A DNA stretch of 9,398 nucleotides from Emcibacteraceae bacterium. Its GTDB lineage: Bacteria > Pseudomonadota > Alphaproteobacteria > Sphingomonadales > Emcibacteraceae. The notes under the pieces are model-generated. The model was not told where the DNA came from. It was given only the letters and a program-made list of their open reading frames with translations, and did no database searches. The stretch is from positions 1 through 9,398 of the forward strand of contig JAESUD010000344.1 of the NCBI GenBank assembly GCA_016763335.1. Direction: 5' to 3'. Made by a program: the position numbers and the translations under genes. Each line of letters begins with the position of its first letter. Position 1 is the stretch's first letter. Of the stretch, positions 1 through 6,902 are shown one piece after another.

Positions 1-1
1 C

Positions 2-622
2 CCTCAATTTCCAGCAGGTATAGAAGAGCCCGGTGAATTATCAAATTATAAGTTTCTTAAATTTTAAGATATTAGGTTTGATCACGTGTTGCTCGCCATG
101 ATCGATGAAATTGGTGAAAAATATAAAATATTGGCTAATTGCTTAATGTTGTTTGGTTTTTCCGGTGGTGCTCACTTCGTACACAGGTTCTTTTATCTCC
201 ATGCGGATCGAATGATCGGTTTATCAATAGGAGCGCCGGGTATGGTCACGCTATTGGATAAAAGTAAAAAATGGCATTGTGGAATAGCTGATTTGGAAAA
301 CGAATTTGGTGAAATAGCATTGTTGAAGGACATGCAAAACACAAAGGTTCAAATGATTGTCGGCGCGCAGGATAAGGAAACATGGGAAATTACCATTGAG
401 CCATCATCGCGTTTTTGGATGGAAGGCGTCAATGACGCTGGCAGTAATCGTCTTGAACGAATGGTCTCTCTAAGGGAGAGTTTTGAAAATAATGGTATCT
501 CTGTCAAACATGAAATTGTCCCTGAGGCTGGCCATGATAGCATTCCGATGCTGCCTTATGTGCAGGCGTTTTTTGCGGATTGCTTGAAAGCTAACAATAT
601 AAGCGTTGGGAAATCTATATGA
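2..622 (+). pseudogene. alpha/beta hydrolase, 5' end outside window, interrupted by an in-frame TAA
   Basis: Serine hydrolase of the alpha/beta fold; the substrate is unknown, and a small ester or amide is plausible. The frame from base 2 reads PQFPAGIEEPGELSNYKFLKF, then TAA at 65-67, then DIRFDHVLLAMIDEIGEKY and on to the TGA at 620-622. The nucleophile elbow is GFSGG (Ser codon near 161), the likely acid is Asp in VGAQDKETWE, and the likely base is His in EAGHDS near the C terminus. The window's right-edge hydrolase overlaps this one over about 13 residues (PxFPxGIExPxE), so the full protein should be about 282 residues with the stop near residue 98. A GTG at 86 could start a 178-residue remnant, but that would lack the N-terminal strands and the oxyanion-hole HGS seen in the paralogue. 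The stop overlaps the next start (ATGA, 619-622). Pseudogene, nonsense allele or sequence error are all possible. Confidence 0.75.
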
Positions 623-1707
623 CCAAATTTTTCCCATTGATTGAGGTTGAAGGTGACGCTGCCCAACGAGGTTGTCAGTATGGCTCGCAAACAGGAGAGC
701 AAATTTCTGTCGGAATAGATATTTATAAAGAAAGCTTTTCAAATTCAGGAATTGAGTGGCACGAAGCTGTGAATTTAGCGCATGAATTTATTCCTGAAAT
801 TGAAAAATATAACAAAGATTTTCTCATTGAGATGGAAGGGATCGCTTCTGGCAGTGAACAGCCACTTGAGCATATCGTTATTCTAAATGCGAGGACGGAA
901 TTGTTATTCTGGAAAAGCAAAAAGCAACCAAAAGAAATGCAGGAAGAATGCACAGCAATGCTAGCGTTACCGATAGCGACAAAAGAAGGAAATTTATTGC
1001 ATGGCCAAAATTGGGACTGGAACCCTAAATGTGAAAATTCATCAGTTGTTTTAAAGATACATAATGAGGATGGACCAGATATTTTAACTTTCGTAGAAGC
1101 TGGCCAACTCGCAAGAAGCGGAATGAATAGTGACGGCATCGCATTAACGGCAAATGGCTTGCATTCTGATCAGGATTATGGGCGAACTGGGATACCAAAC
1201 CCCTTTATCAGACGCACGTTATTTAATCAGCAACGCCTAGCGACAGCATTGTTCACAATAACACAGGCAGAAATATCATTCTCCCACTTTCTATTGGTAA
1301 GTCATTGTGGCGGCGAAGCAGTTGGCCTTGAAACAACACCGGATGATGTGTTCTGGATGCAGCCAGAAAATGGAATATTAAGTCACGCAAACCATTTTAA
1401 AATTCCAGCAGCATTGGCCAATATTAAGGATATGGGCCTTCGCCGGACACCGGAAACAATTTATCGGGATAGTCGGGTTTATGCCGCATTAAAAGAAAAC
1501 TATGGTAATATTACTATCGAAACATTCAAGGATGCTCTCGCGGATGATTATGGAAAGCCGGATTCAGTATTGCGCCATCCGGGTGTTCGCCCCGGAGGTA
1601 GTCTATCAACAACTGTGGCCAGTATTATAATGGACACAACAGCAAAAAAAATGTGGATTGCAAGATCGCCCTATAAAGGGATTGAATATAAGGAGTATGG
1701 ATTTTAA
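619..1707 (+). CDS. C45-family autoproteolytic acyltransferase/amidase (Ntn hydrolase)
   Basis: This 362-residue protein resembles the peptidase C45 / isopenicillin-N acyltransferase family, Ntn hydrolases that make or cut amide bonds after self-cleavage exposes an N-terminal Cys. The predicted nucleophile is Cys111 in EECTAMLA, with the family hallmarks GQNWDW (129-134) and SGMNSDGIALTANGL (167-181) following, and a C-terminal TVASIIMD segment. Self-cleavage before Cys111 would give a short alpha chain and a beta chain of about 250 residues. There is no signal peptide, so it should act in the cytoplasm. The ATG at 619 overlaps the upstream hydrolase stop by four bases and is preceded by GGGA at 608-611. 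Between a hydrolase and a peptide-type importer, it is more likely a catabolic amidase than an antibiotic acyltransferase; that role is inferred. Confidence 0.85.
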   Translation: MTKFFPLIEVEGDAAQRGCQYGSQTGEQISVGIDIYKESFSNSGIEWHEAVNLAHEFIPEIEKYNKDFLIEMEGIASGSEQPLEHIVILNARTELLFWKSKKQPKEMQEECTAMLALPIATKEGNLLHGQNWDWNPKCENSSVVLKIHNEDGPDILTFVEAGQLARSGMNSDGIALTANGLHSDQDYGRTGIPNPFIRRTLFNQQRLATALFTITQAEISFSHFLLVSHCGGEAVGLETTPDDVFWMQPENGILSHANHFKIPAALANIKDMGLRRTPETIYRDSRVYAALKENYGNITIETFKDALADDYGKPDSVLRHPGVRPGGSLSTTVASIIMDTTAKKMWIARSPYKGIEYKEYGF

Positions 1708-3299
1708 TGGGGTTAAAGTATTTCATATATTTCTTTTGTCTAAGCCTCATGCTTTTATCGGCAAGTGTAAAAAAGTCTTTTGCCGCCGAAGAAAGTCAAA
1801 TGTTACGTGTCGCAATTGATACCGATATACGGTCCACAAATGCCGGTGTTAACCGCGATGCAAACACTGATGCAATTCTTCATCACATGCTGGAAGGTTT
1901 AGTGGCTTATAAAGAAGATTTGTCAATTGCCCCAATGTTGGCAGAAGATTACAAAATTGAAGATGGTGGCCGTAAATATATATTTAATTTGCGAAAGGGG
2001 GTTTTATTTCATAACGGTATCGAAATGACATCTGCGCATGTGAAGTGGAGTTGGGATAGATACCTAGATCCAGAAACAAGGTGGCTGTGCAGAAGTTGGT
2101 ATGACGGTACGACAAATTCGTCGGTTAAAATTACATCTATCGAAACACCATCGCCATATAAAGTTATATTTAACCTTGAAAAGCCAAGCTATATTTTTCT
2201 CCATCGAATGGCTCACTTGCAATGCATTACCGCGGTTATTCATCCATCGTCCGTAGATGAAAAAGGTGAATGGATAAAACCTGTTGGAACAGGACCTTTT
2301 GAGTTGGCAGAATGGAGGCGGGGTGAGTATATCGAATTGAAGAAATTTGATGAATATTCGCCGAGAAAAGAAATCAGAAATGGCCTGTCGGGCAAAAAAG
2401 AGGTTTTGATCAACTCTGTGAGGTTTTTAATAATACCGGATGCATCAATTGCAAAAGCGGCCCTACAAGCCGGGGATATTGATGTTGCCGTTTCTTTGCC
2501 AATATCTCTTTACCGGGAATTAAAATTGCAGCAAGATTTGGAGTTAATAGCACAGCCCACTTTATATTGGATGACATTGTTAATTCAAAATAATCAAGGA
2601 ATTTTGAACAATCCTTTGATCCGGCAAGCGCTTTCACATGCGATTGACCGAGAAAGTCTAGCAAATTTTTCCACACAAGGTATGGGCGAAATGAATAGTT
2701 CAGCTATTCCGATGGAAAGTCCATATTATGATGACTTTCATTCAACCTGGTACGAATATGACGTAAATAAAGCCCGAAAATTACTTAAAGAAGCAGGATA
2801 TAATGGAGAATTGTTGAAGATTCAGACTAACCGTAAACAACTTCACCTTTATGAAAATGCTATTATTTTGCACGCAATGTTAAGGGATGCGGGATTTAAT
2901 ATTGAGCTGGAAGTATTGGACTGGGCATCTCAGCTTAATAATTTTTATTCCGGTGAATTTCAACTTTCTGCATTCGATTATTCAGCAAGAATTGAACCTT
3001 TTTTAAACTATCAATTATTTGATAGAGAACGAGGAACAGTAAAAAAATATGGGTGGCAAAATCCTCGTGTAAGGGAAATGTTAAATAAACTTGATCAGAT
3101 TTTTATCCCAGAAGAGCGTGCCGTTATTTTTCGTTCGTTACATTCAGAAATGAAAAACGATATACCACTTATTGGATTATATAATTTGTATAAAATGTTT
3201 GTAGTAAACAAAACCGTAAATGGATTTGAAGGATGGAATCTTGTCATTCCACGGTTTTGGGGAGTTGCGAAACGCCCCTTAAAAGGTGGTGAAAAATGA
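1707..3299 (+). CDS. ABC transporter periplasmic solute-binding protein, family 5 (DppA/OppA type)
   Basis: Extracytoplasmic receptor of 530 residues, the usual length for peptide/nickel/opine binding proteins (SBP_bac_5). A signal peptide is visible: a short MGLK start, a hydrophobic core over about residues 5-20, and a probable signal peptidase I site around SFA-AEE (residues 24-28). No lipobox is evident. The mature chain opens with LRVAIDTDIRSTNAG and carries family landmarks: LEGLVAYKEDLSIAPMLAED, a KYIFNLRKGVLFHNG strand-turn, VGTGPFELAEWRRGEYI, and IRQALSHAIDRE. ATG 1707 shares a base with the preceding stop (TAATG), and a good ribosome site AAGGAG lies at 1690-1695. It should deliver ligand to the permeases encoded next. 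The ligand cannot be read from sequence; context suggests a small peptide or acylated diamino acid. Confidence 0.92.
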   Translation: MGLKYFIYFFCLSLMLLSASVKKSFAAEESQMLRVAIDTDIRSTNAGVNRDANTDAILHHMLEGLVAYKEDLSIAPMLAEDYKIEDGGRKYIFNLRKGVLFHNGIEMTSAHVKWSWDRYLDPETRWLCRSWYDGTTNSSVKITSIETPSPYKVIFNLEKPSYIFLHRMAHLQCITAVIHPSSVDEKGEWIKPVGTGPFELAEWRRGEYIELKKFDEYSPRKEIRNGLSGKKEVLINSVRFLIIPDASIAKAALQAGDIDVAVSLPISLYRELKLQQDLELIAQPTLYWMTLLIQNNQGILNNPLIRQALSHAIDRESLANFSTQGMGEMNSSAIPMESPYYDDFHSTWYEYDVNKARKLLKEAGYNGELLKIQTNRKQLHLYENAIILHAMLRDAGFNIELEVLDWASQLNNFYSGEFQLSAFDYSARIEPFLNYQLFDRERGTVKKYGWQNPRVREMLNKLDQIFIPEERAVIFRSLHSEMKNDIPLIGLYNLYKMFVVNKTVNGFEGWNLVIPRFWGVAKRPLKGGEK

Positions 3300-4237
3300 T
3301 AGCATATATTGTTAAAAAAATGCTTCTTGCCATTCCTACGTTATTTATCGTAGCTCTTATTGTTTTTTGTTTGATGCGTTCTATTCCTGGTGATCCGGCA
3401 ATGATATTAGCTGGTGATATCAATGACCCTCTAATCGTTGAACAGATTAGAAAAAGTCTTGGGTTGGACCAGCCACTACCCATGCAATTTTTCCTGTGGG
3501 GTAAGCAGGTTTTAAGTGGTAATTTAGGGTTTTCCGCAATGACGGGGGAGCCCGTCTTTGAAACGATGTCAAAAAGGATTGGCGTCACTGCATTACTGGT
3601 GGTTCCTGCTTTAATATTGAGTGTTCTTTTTGCTGTTCCCGCTGGTCTATATGCCGCTTGGAACCAGAATAAAAAGGGCGATATTACTATTATGGTATGC
3701 TTAATTGTTGCCATATCAATCCCAAGTTTCTGGATGGGGATGATGTTAATCTTGATATTTGGGGTTTGGTTAGGCTGGTTGCCAACGGTTGGATATGTCC
3801 CGTTCGGAGAAGATTTTTGGCAAGCCGGTAAATATATGATCCTGCCTGTGATTTCGATCATGTTGGTCGAAATGGCAACAATTACCCGTATGATGCGTTC
3901 CAATGCCATTGAAGTTTTACGTCAGGATTATATTACGCATGCAAGGGCAAAAGGGGTTTCAGAAAGAAATGTTTTACTAAAGCATACTTTGAAGAATTCT
4001 TTTGCACCTACATTAACATTAATAGGACTTATGCTGGGTTCATTACTAGGAGGAGCAGCAGTCGTAGAAACGGTATTTTCAATCCCCGGAATAGGAAGGT
4101 TATTAGTTGATAGTATTTATGCACGGGACTATGCGGTCGTACAGGGCATATTGCTTTTTGTATCGCTTATTTATGTCATTACAAATTTATTAGTAGATGT
4201 ACTGTATCCATTTTTTGATCCAAGGGTGAAGCTTTGA
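3296..4237 (+). CDS. ABC transporter permease, DppB/OppB type
   Basis: Inner-membrane permease of 313 residues. Hydrophobic segments lie at roughly residues 9-28, 99-120, 131-160, 181-197, 238-258 and 282-304, with the typical first periplasmic loop motif MRSIPGDPA after the first helix. The cytoplasmic EAA-type coupling loop is at about 206-230 (EVLRQDYITHARAKGVSERN), the contact for the ATPase. The C terminus ends in YPFFDPRVKL, typical of the family. ATG 3296 overlaps the binding-protein stop (ATGA) and follows AAGGTGG at 3283-3289. It should pair with the next permease as a heterodimer. Members with dipeptide, oligopeptide, opine or glutathione substrates look alike at this level, so no specific symbol is given. 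Confidence 0.93.
   Translation: MIAYIVKKMLLAIPTLFIVALIVFCLMRSIPGDPAMILAGDINDPLIVEQIRKSLGLDQPLPMQFFLWGKQVLSGNLGFSAMTGEPVFETMSKRIGVTALLVVPALILSVLFAVPAGLYAAWNQNKKGDITIMVCLIVAISIPSFWMGMMLILIFGVWLGWLPTVGYVPFGEDFWQAGKYMILPVISIMLVEMATITRMMRSNAIEVLRQDYITHARAKGVSERNVLLKHTLKNSFAPTLTLIGLMLGSLLGGAAVVETVFSIPGIGRLLVDSIYARDYAVVQGILLFVSLIYVITNLLVDVLYPFFDPRVKL
4222..4229 (+). promoter_or_regulatory. ribosome binding site deciding the second permease start
   Basis: AAGGGTGA lies inside the end of the first permease gene, seven bases before the ATG at 4237. It supports that ATG over the in-frame TTG at 4234 and implies translational coupling across the one-base overlap. Confidence 0.6.
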
Positions 4238-5064
4238 TGACCCGGATTATGAAAACCAGAAGATATAATGAAGTAATCGGGAAGTATATTTTTGCTTCTA
4301 TATTAATCATGATCATAATTGGAACTTTCTATACGCCATATGATCCTATAGCAATTAATCTTGATAATATATTATCTTCCCCGTCATGGAAGCATTTGTT
4401 AGGAACCGATCAGTTCGGAAGGGACGTTTTTAGCCGCATTATGTCAGCAGGACGGATAAGTGCTAGTGTCAGCTTTTTTGCTGTAATGATAGCACTAGTT
4501 CTAGGGACCTTTATAGGGGTTATAGTAGGTTTCTGGGGCGGTTGGGTTGACCGGGTATTTATGGTTTTCCTCGATGCATTGATGGCATTGCCGGGCATTT
4601 TGCTCGCACTCGCAATTATGATGGTCATTGGGGCAGGTATGTCAGCTCTAATTATTGCTTTGGGTGTGGCATATACGCCAAATGTCGCAAGGTTGGTTCG
4701 CGGTATTGTTCTTTCTATTAAACAAAAAGAATATATCGAAGCTTCTAAGGTATTGGGAAACTCTAAGGTTTATACAGTAGTTTTTCACGTTTTACCAAAT
4801 TGTATTACCCCGCTTACAGTCGCTGTCTCATCATTATTTTCGGCTGCATTACTTGCTGAAAGTGCTTTAAGCTTTCTTGGGATGGGCGTGCCGCCACCCA
4901 GTCCAACTTGGGGGGGGATGCTAGCCGACGGCAAACAATATTTTTCTACAGCTCCATGGGTTTCGATTTTCCCAGGTGTTGTTGTCTCTCTCACATTACT
5001 AGCGGTAAATTTATTAGGTGATGCCCTGAGAGACCGATTTGATCCGCGTATGAATAATATGTGA
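4237..5064 (+). CDS. ABC transporter permease, DppC/OppC type
   Basis: Second inner-membrane permease, 275 residues from the preferred start. It carries the DppC signature GTDQFGRDVFSR (56-67), hydrophobic segments at about 15-31, 77-99, 113-146, 190-212 and 243-262, and an EAA coupling loop around 162-186 (KQKEYIEASKVLGNSKV). Near the C terminus are the family motifs ESALSFLGMGVPPPSPTWG and GDALRDRFDPRM. The ATG at 4237 shares its A with the stop of the previous permease (TGATG) and sits seven bases after AAGGGTGA (4222-4229). A TTG at 4234 would add only one residue and is less likely. It forms the transmembrane channel together with the preceding gene product. Confidence 0.93.
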   Translation: MTRIMKTRRYNEVIGKYIFASILIMIIIGTFYTPYDPIAINLDNILSSPSWKHLLGTDQFGRDVFSRIMSAGRISASVSFFAVMIALVLGTFIGVIVGFWGGWVDRVFMVFLDALMALPGILLALAIMMVIGAGMSALIIALGVAYTPNVARLVRGIVLSIKQKEYIEASKVLGNSKVYTVVFHVLPNCITPLTVAVSSLFSAALLAESALSFLGMGVPPPSPTWGGMLADGKQYFSTAPWVSIFPGVVVSLTLLAVNLLGDALRDRFDPRMNNM

Positions 5065-5067
5065 TTT

Positions 5068-5072
5068 GGAAA
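5068..5072 (+). promoter_or_regulatory. weak ribosome binding site favouring the ATG at 5076
   Basis: GGAAA ends three bases before the ATG at 5076. The alternative GTG at 5061 overlaps the upstream stop (GTGA) but has no purine-rich site before it. The match is weak, so the choice is a preference, not proof. Confidence 0.35.
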
Positions 5073-5075
5073 CAG

Positions 5076-6848
5076 ATGAATAATTTATTAGTAAATATAA
5101 AAGATTTAACAATAGGCTTTCCAAACGGAGGCGAAATTTTTAATGCAGTGCATCATGTCAATTTAGAAATTAAAGCGGGTGAAGTGTTCGCTTTAGTCGG
5201 TGAATCGGGTAGCGGAAAAACTTTGGTATCAAAGGCTATATTAAATTTATTACCTGATACAGCTTTAATAAGGTCGGGTAGCATTGAAATATCAGGTGAG
5301 GATATATTGTCCTACAGTCCGTTGGAACTGAGGTCTTATCGCGGTAAAAAAGTAGGGATGGTTTTTCAAGAACCGTTAACTTCATTAAACCCAGCCTTAT
5401 CAATAGGAATGCAGTTATCGGAAGGGTTGAAAATACATTCTGATTTAACATCAGCAGAAGTAAAAAACGAATGTATTAAAATGTTGAACAGGGTTTATAT
5501 GCCTAATCCTGAAGAAGCATTAAAGAAGTACCCTCATGAATTTTCAGGAGGGATGCGTCAACGAATTATGCTGGCCTCGGTAATGCTTCTGAAGCCAGAT
5601 TTACTAATAGCCGATGAACCGACAACAGCACTTGATGTGATTGTTCAAAAGGAAGTATTAGACCTTATGATGGAAATCGTAAGTGAAGAAGGAATTGGCT
5701 TGATGTTGATCACCCATGACCTAGCGATAGTTGGTGAATATGCAAATCGCATCGCTGTTATGGAGAAAGGGAGAATTGTTGAAACAGGGAATGTGGAAGA
5801 AATAGTAAAAAACCCATCCCATCCTTATACAAAAAAATTATTCTCATCTGTGCCGGGAAACGCACGACAAGAGAAGCCGAGATATGAAGATACTGAACCC
5901 AAACCTCCTATTGTAAATGCACAAAATATTGAGGTTACTTTCCCAATTAAAAAAGGATTGTTTACCCCGGATCAAAAATTTAAAGCGGTGAAAGATGTTT
6001 CAATAAAAATATCACCAGGTGAAATTGTGGCTTTGGTTGGCGAAAGTGGTTCTGGCAAAAGTACTTTGGGGCGTGCCTTATTAAAATTAGTTGATACGTC
6101 AAGCGGATCAATAGAGGTTCTCGGTACGGATATTACGAATTTATCTGATGGTGATATCAAAGATATGCGCCAAAATATGCAACTTATATTTCAGGACCCT
6201 TTTTCGTCTTTAGACCCGAGAATGCGCGTGGAGGCAATTGTCTCTGAACCGTTACGTCATATGAACAATGTGTCAAAACCTGAAAAAAAACAGATAGTTA
6301 AAAGTACCTTAGTAGAGGTAGGGTTAGGAAACGAATTTATTGATCGTTACCCCCATGAATTATCCGGCGGCCAAAGACAGCGCGTATGTATAGCCCGAAG
6401 TATAATTATGAAACCGGATTTCATCGTTGCGGATGAACCTGTTGCCGCATTGGATGTTACCGTGCAAAAACAAATTTTGGAGTTATTTTCTGAACTTCAA
6501 AAGAAACGCGGGTTTTCCTGCCTGTTTATCTCGCATGATTTGGCCGTCGTAAGTGATGTTTCATCCAGAATTATGGTTATGTACCACGGTTATATTGTGG
6601 AAGAAGGGCAAACCAATAAAATATTTGCAAACCCAGTCCATCCCTATACCAGGGCTTTACTACAAGCTGCGCCAAAATTACCGGGACATGATGTTAGCCT
6701 GCCTGACCTAACGACAGAAATATTGCCGGATAATTTGACCTTTCTATCGACAGAAAATATCAAAGATGATAGCTCTCAACTAAAGCGTCAGTTTTTATAT
6801 GACTTAGGCGACGGACACAAAGTTGCAGTTTTACCCACAGAAAGATAA
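5076..6848 (+). CDS. fused two-domain ABC transporter ATPase (DppD-DppF type)
   Basis: Single-chain ATPase of 590 residues that stands in for the separate DppD and DppF subunits and powers the importer from the cytoplasmic face. Numbered from ATG 5076, domain 1 has Walker A GESGSGKT (42-49), signature FSGGM (156-160), Walker B LLIADE (176-181) and H-loop His214. Domain 2 has Walker A GESGSGKS (322-329), signature LSGGQ (429-433), Walker B FIVADE (449-454) and H-loop His487. Both halves end with the oligopeptide-type C-terminal motif (NPSHPYTKKL and NPVHPYTRAL). All nucleotide-binding motifs look intact, so both sites may hydrolyse ATP. A GTG at 5061 overlaps the previous stop and would add five residues. 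About 60 residues follow the last HPYT motif with no domain I recognise. Fused ATPases of this kind are common for this transporter class. Confidence 0.93.
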   Translation: MNNLLVNIKDLTIGFPNGGEIFNAVHHVNLEIKAGEVFALVGESGSGKTLVSKAILNLLPDTALIRSGSIEISGEDILSYSPLELRSYRGKKVGMVFQEPLTSLNPALSIGMQLSEGLKIHSDLTSAEVKNECIKMLNRVYMPNPEEALKKYPHEFSGGMRQRIMLASVMLLKPDLLIADEPTTALDVIVQKEVLDLMMEIVSEEGIGLMLITHDLAIVGEYANRIAVMEKGRIVETGNVEEIVKNPSHPYTKKLFSSVPGNARQEKPRYEDTEPKPPIVNAQNIEVTFPIKKGLFTPDQKFKAVKDVSIKISPGEIVALVGESGSGKSTLGRALLKLVDTSSGSIEVLGTDITNLSDGDIKDMRQNMQLIFQDPFSSLDPRMRVEAIVSEPLRHMNNVSKPEKKQIVKSTLVEVGLGNEFIDRYPHELSGGQRQRVCIARSIIMKPDFIVADEPVAALDVTVQKQILELFSELQKKRGFSCLFISHDLAVVSDVSSRIMVMYHGYIVEEGQTNKIFANPVHPYTRALLQAAPKLPGHDVSLPDLTTEILPDNLTFLSTENIKDDSSQLKRQFLYDLGDGHKVAVLPTER

Positions 6849-6851
6849 ACC

Positions 6852-6902
6852 ATGAAATTCTTAAGAAATGGTGCAGCATTATAAACTGCTTACCCAATCG
6901 AA
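6852..6902 (+). other. candidate true N-terminal coding segment of the lyase, cut by TAA at 6882-6884
   Basis: The apparent gap before the lyase contains an ATG at 6852 in the same frame as the lyase, 17 codons upstream of its TTG. It reads MKFLRNGAAL, then TAA, then TAYPIE and straight into LKKIFSIEEA. The ATG is three bases after the ATPase stop, matching the tight spacing of the rest of the operon, and follows a purine-rich AGAAAGA (6839-6845). From memory of the family, an opening like M-x-FL-x-N is common in related lyases, and the extension would give about 393 residues, close to E. coli's 398. It may be a nonsense mutation, a sequence error, or a short upstream peptide feeding reinitiation. 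Confidence 0.6.

Noticed and set aside
470..1139. Two overlapping minus-strand open frames opposite the hydrolase and C45 genes
   Set aside because: They sit entirely against strong plus-strand coding sequence, have no ribosome sites, and give no family-like motifs.
3244..3909. A 221-codon open frame on the minus strand across the binding-protein/permease junction
   Set aside because: It lies opposite clear family proteins, spans a gene boundary, and its low-complexity product with many Ile, Asn and Pro matches no fold I recognise. It is a shadow of the first permease.
65..6884. Genetic code in which TAA is a sense codon
   Set aside because: TAA ends the C45 gene, the ATPase, the lyase and the regulator at exactly the expected places, so only local suppression or mutation remains possible. 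Selenocysteine and pyrrolysine use TGA and TAG, not TAA.
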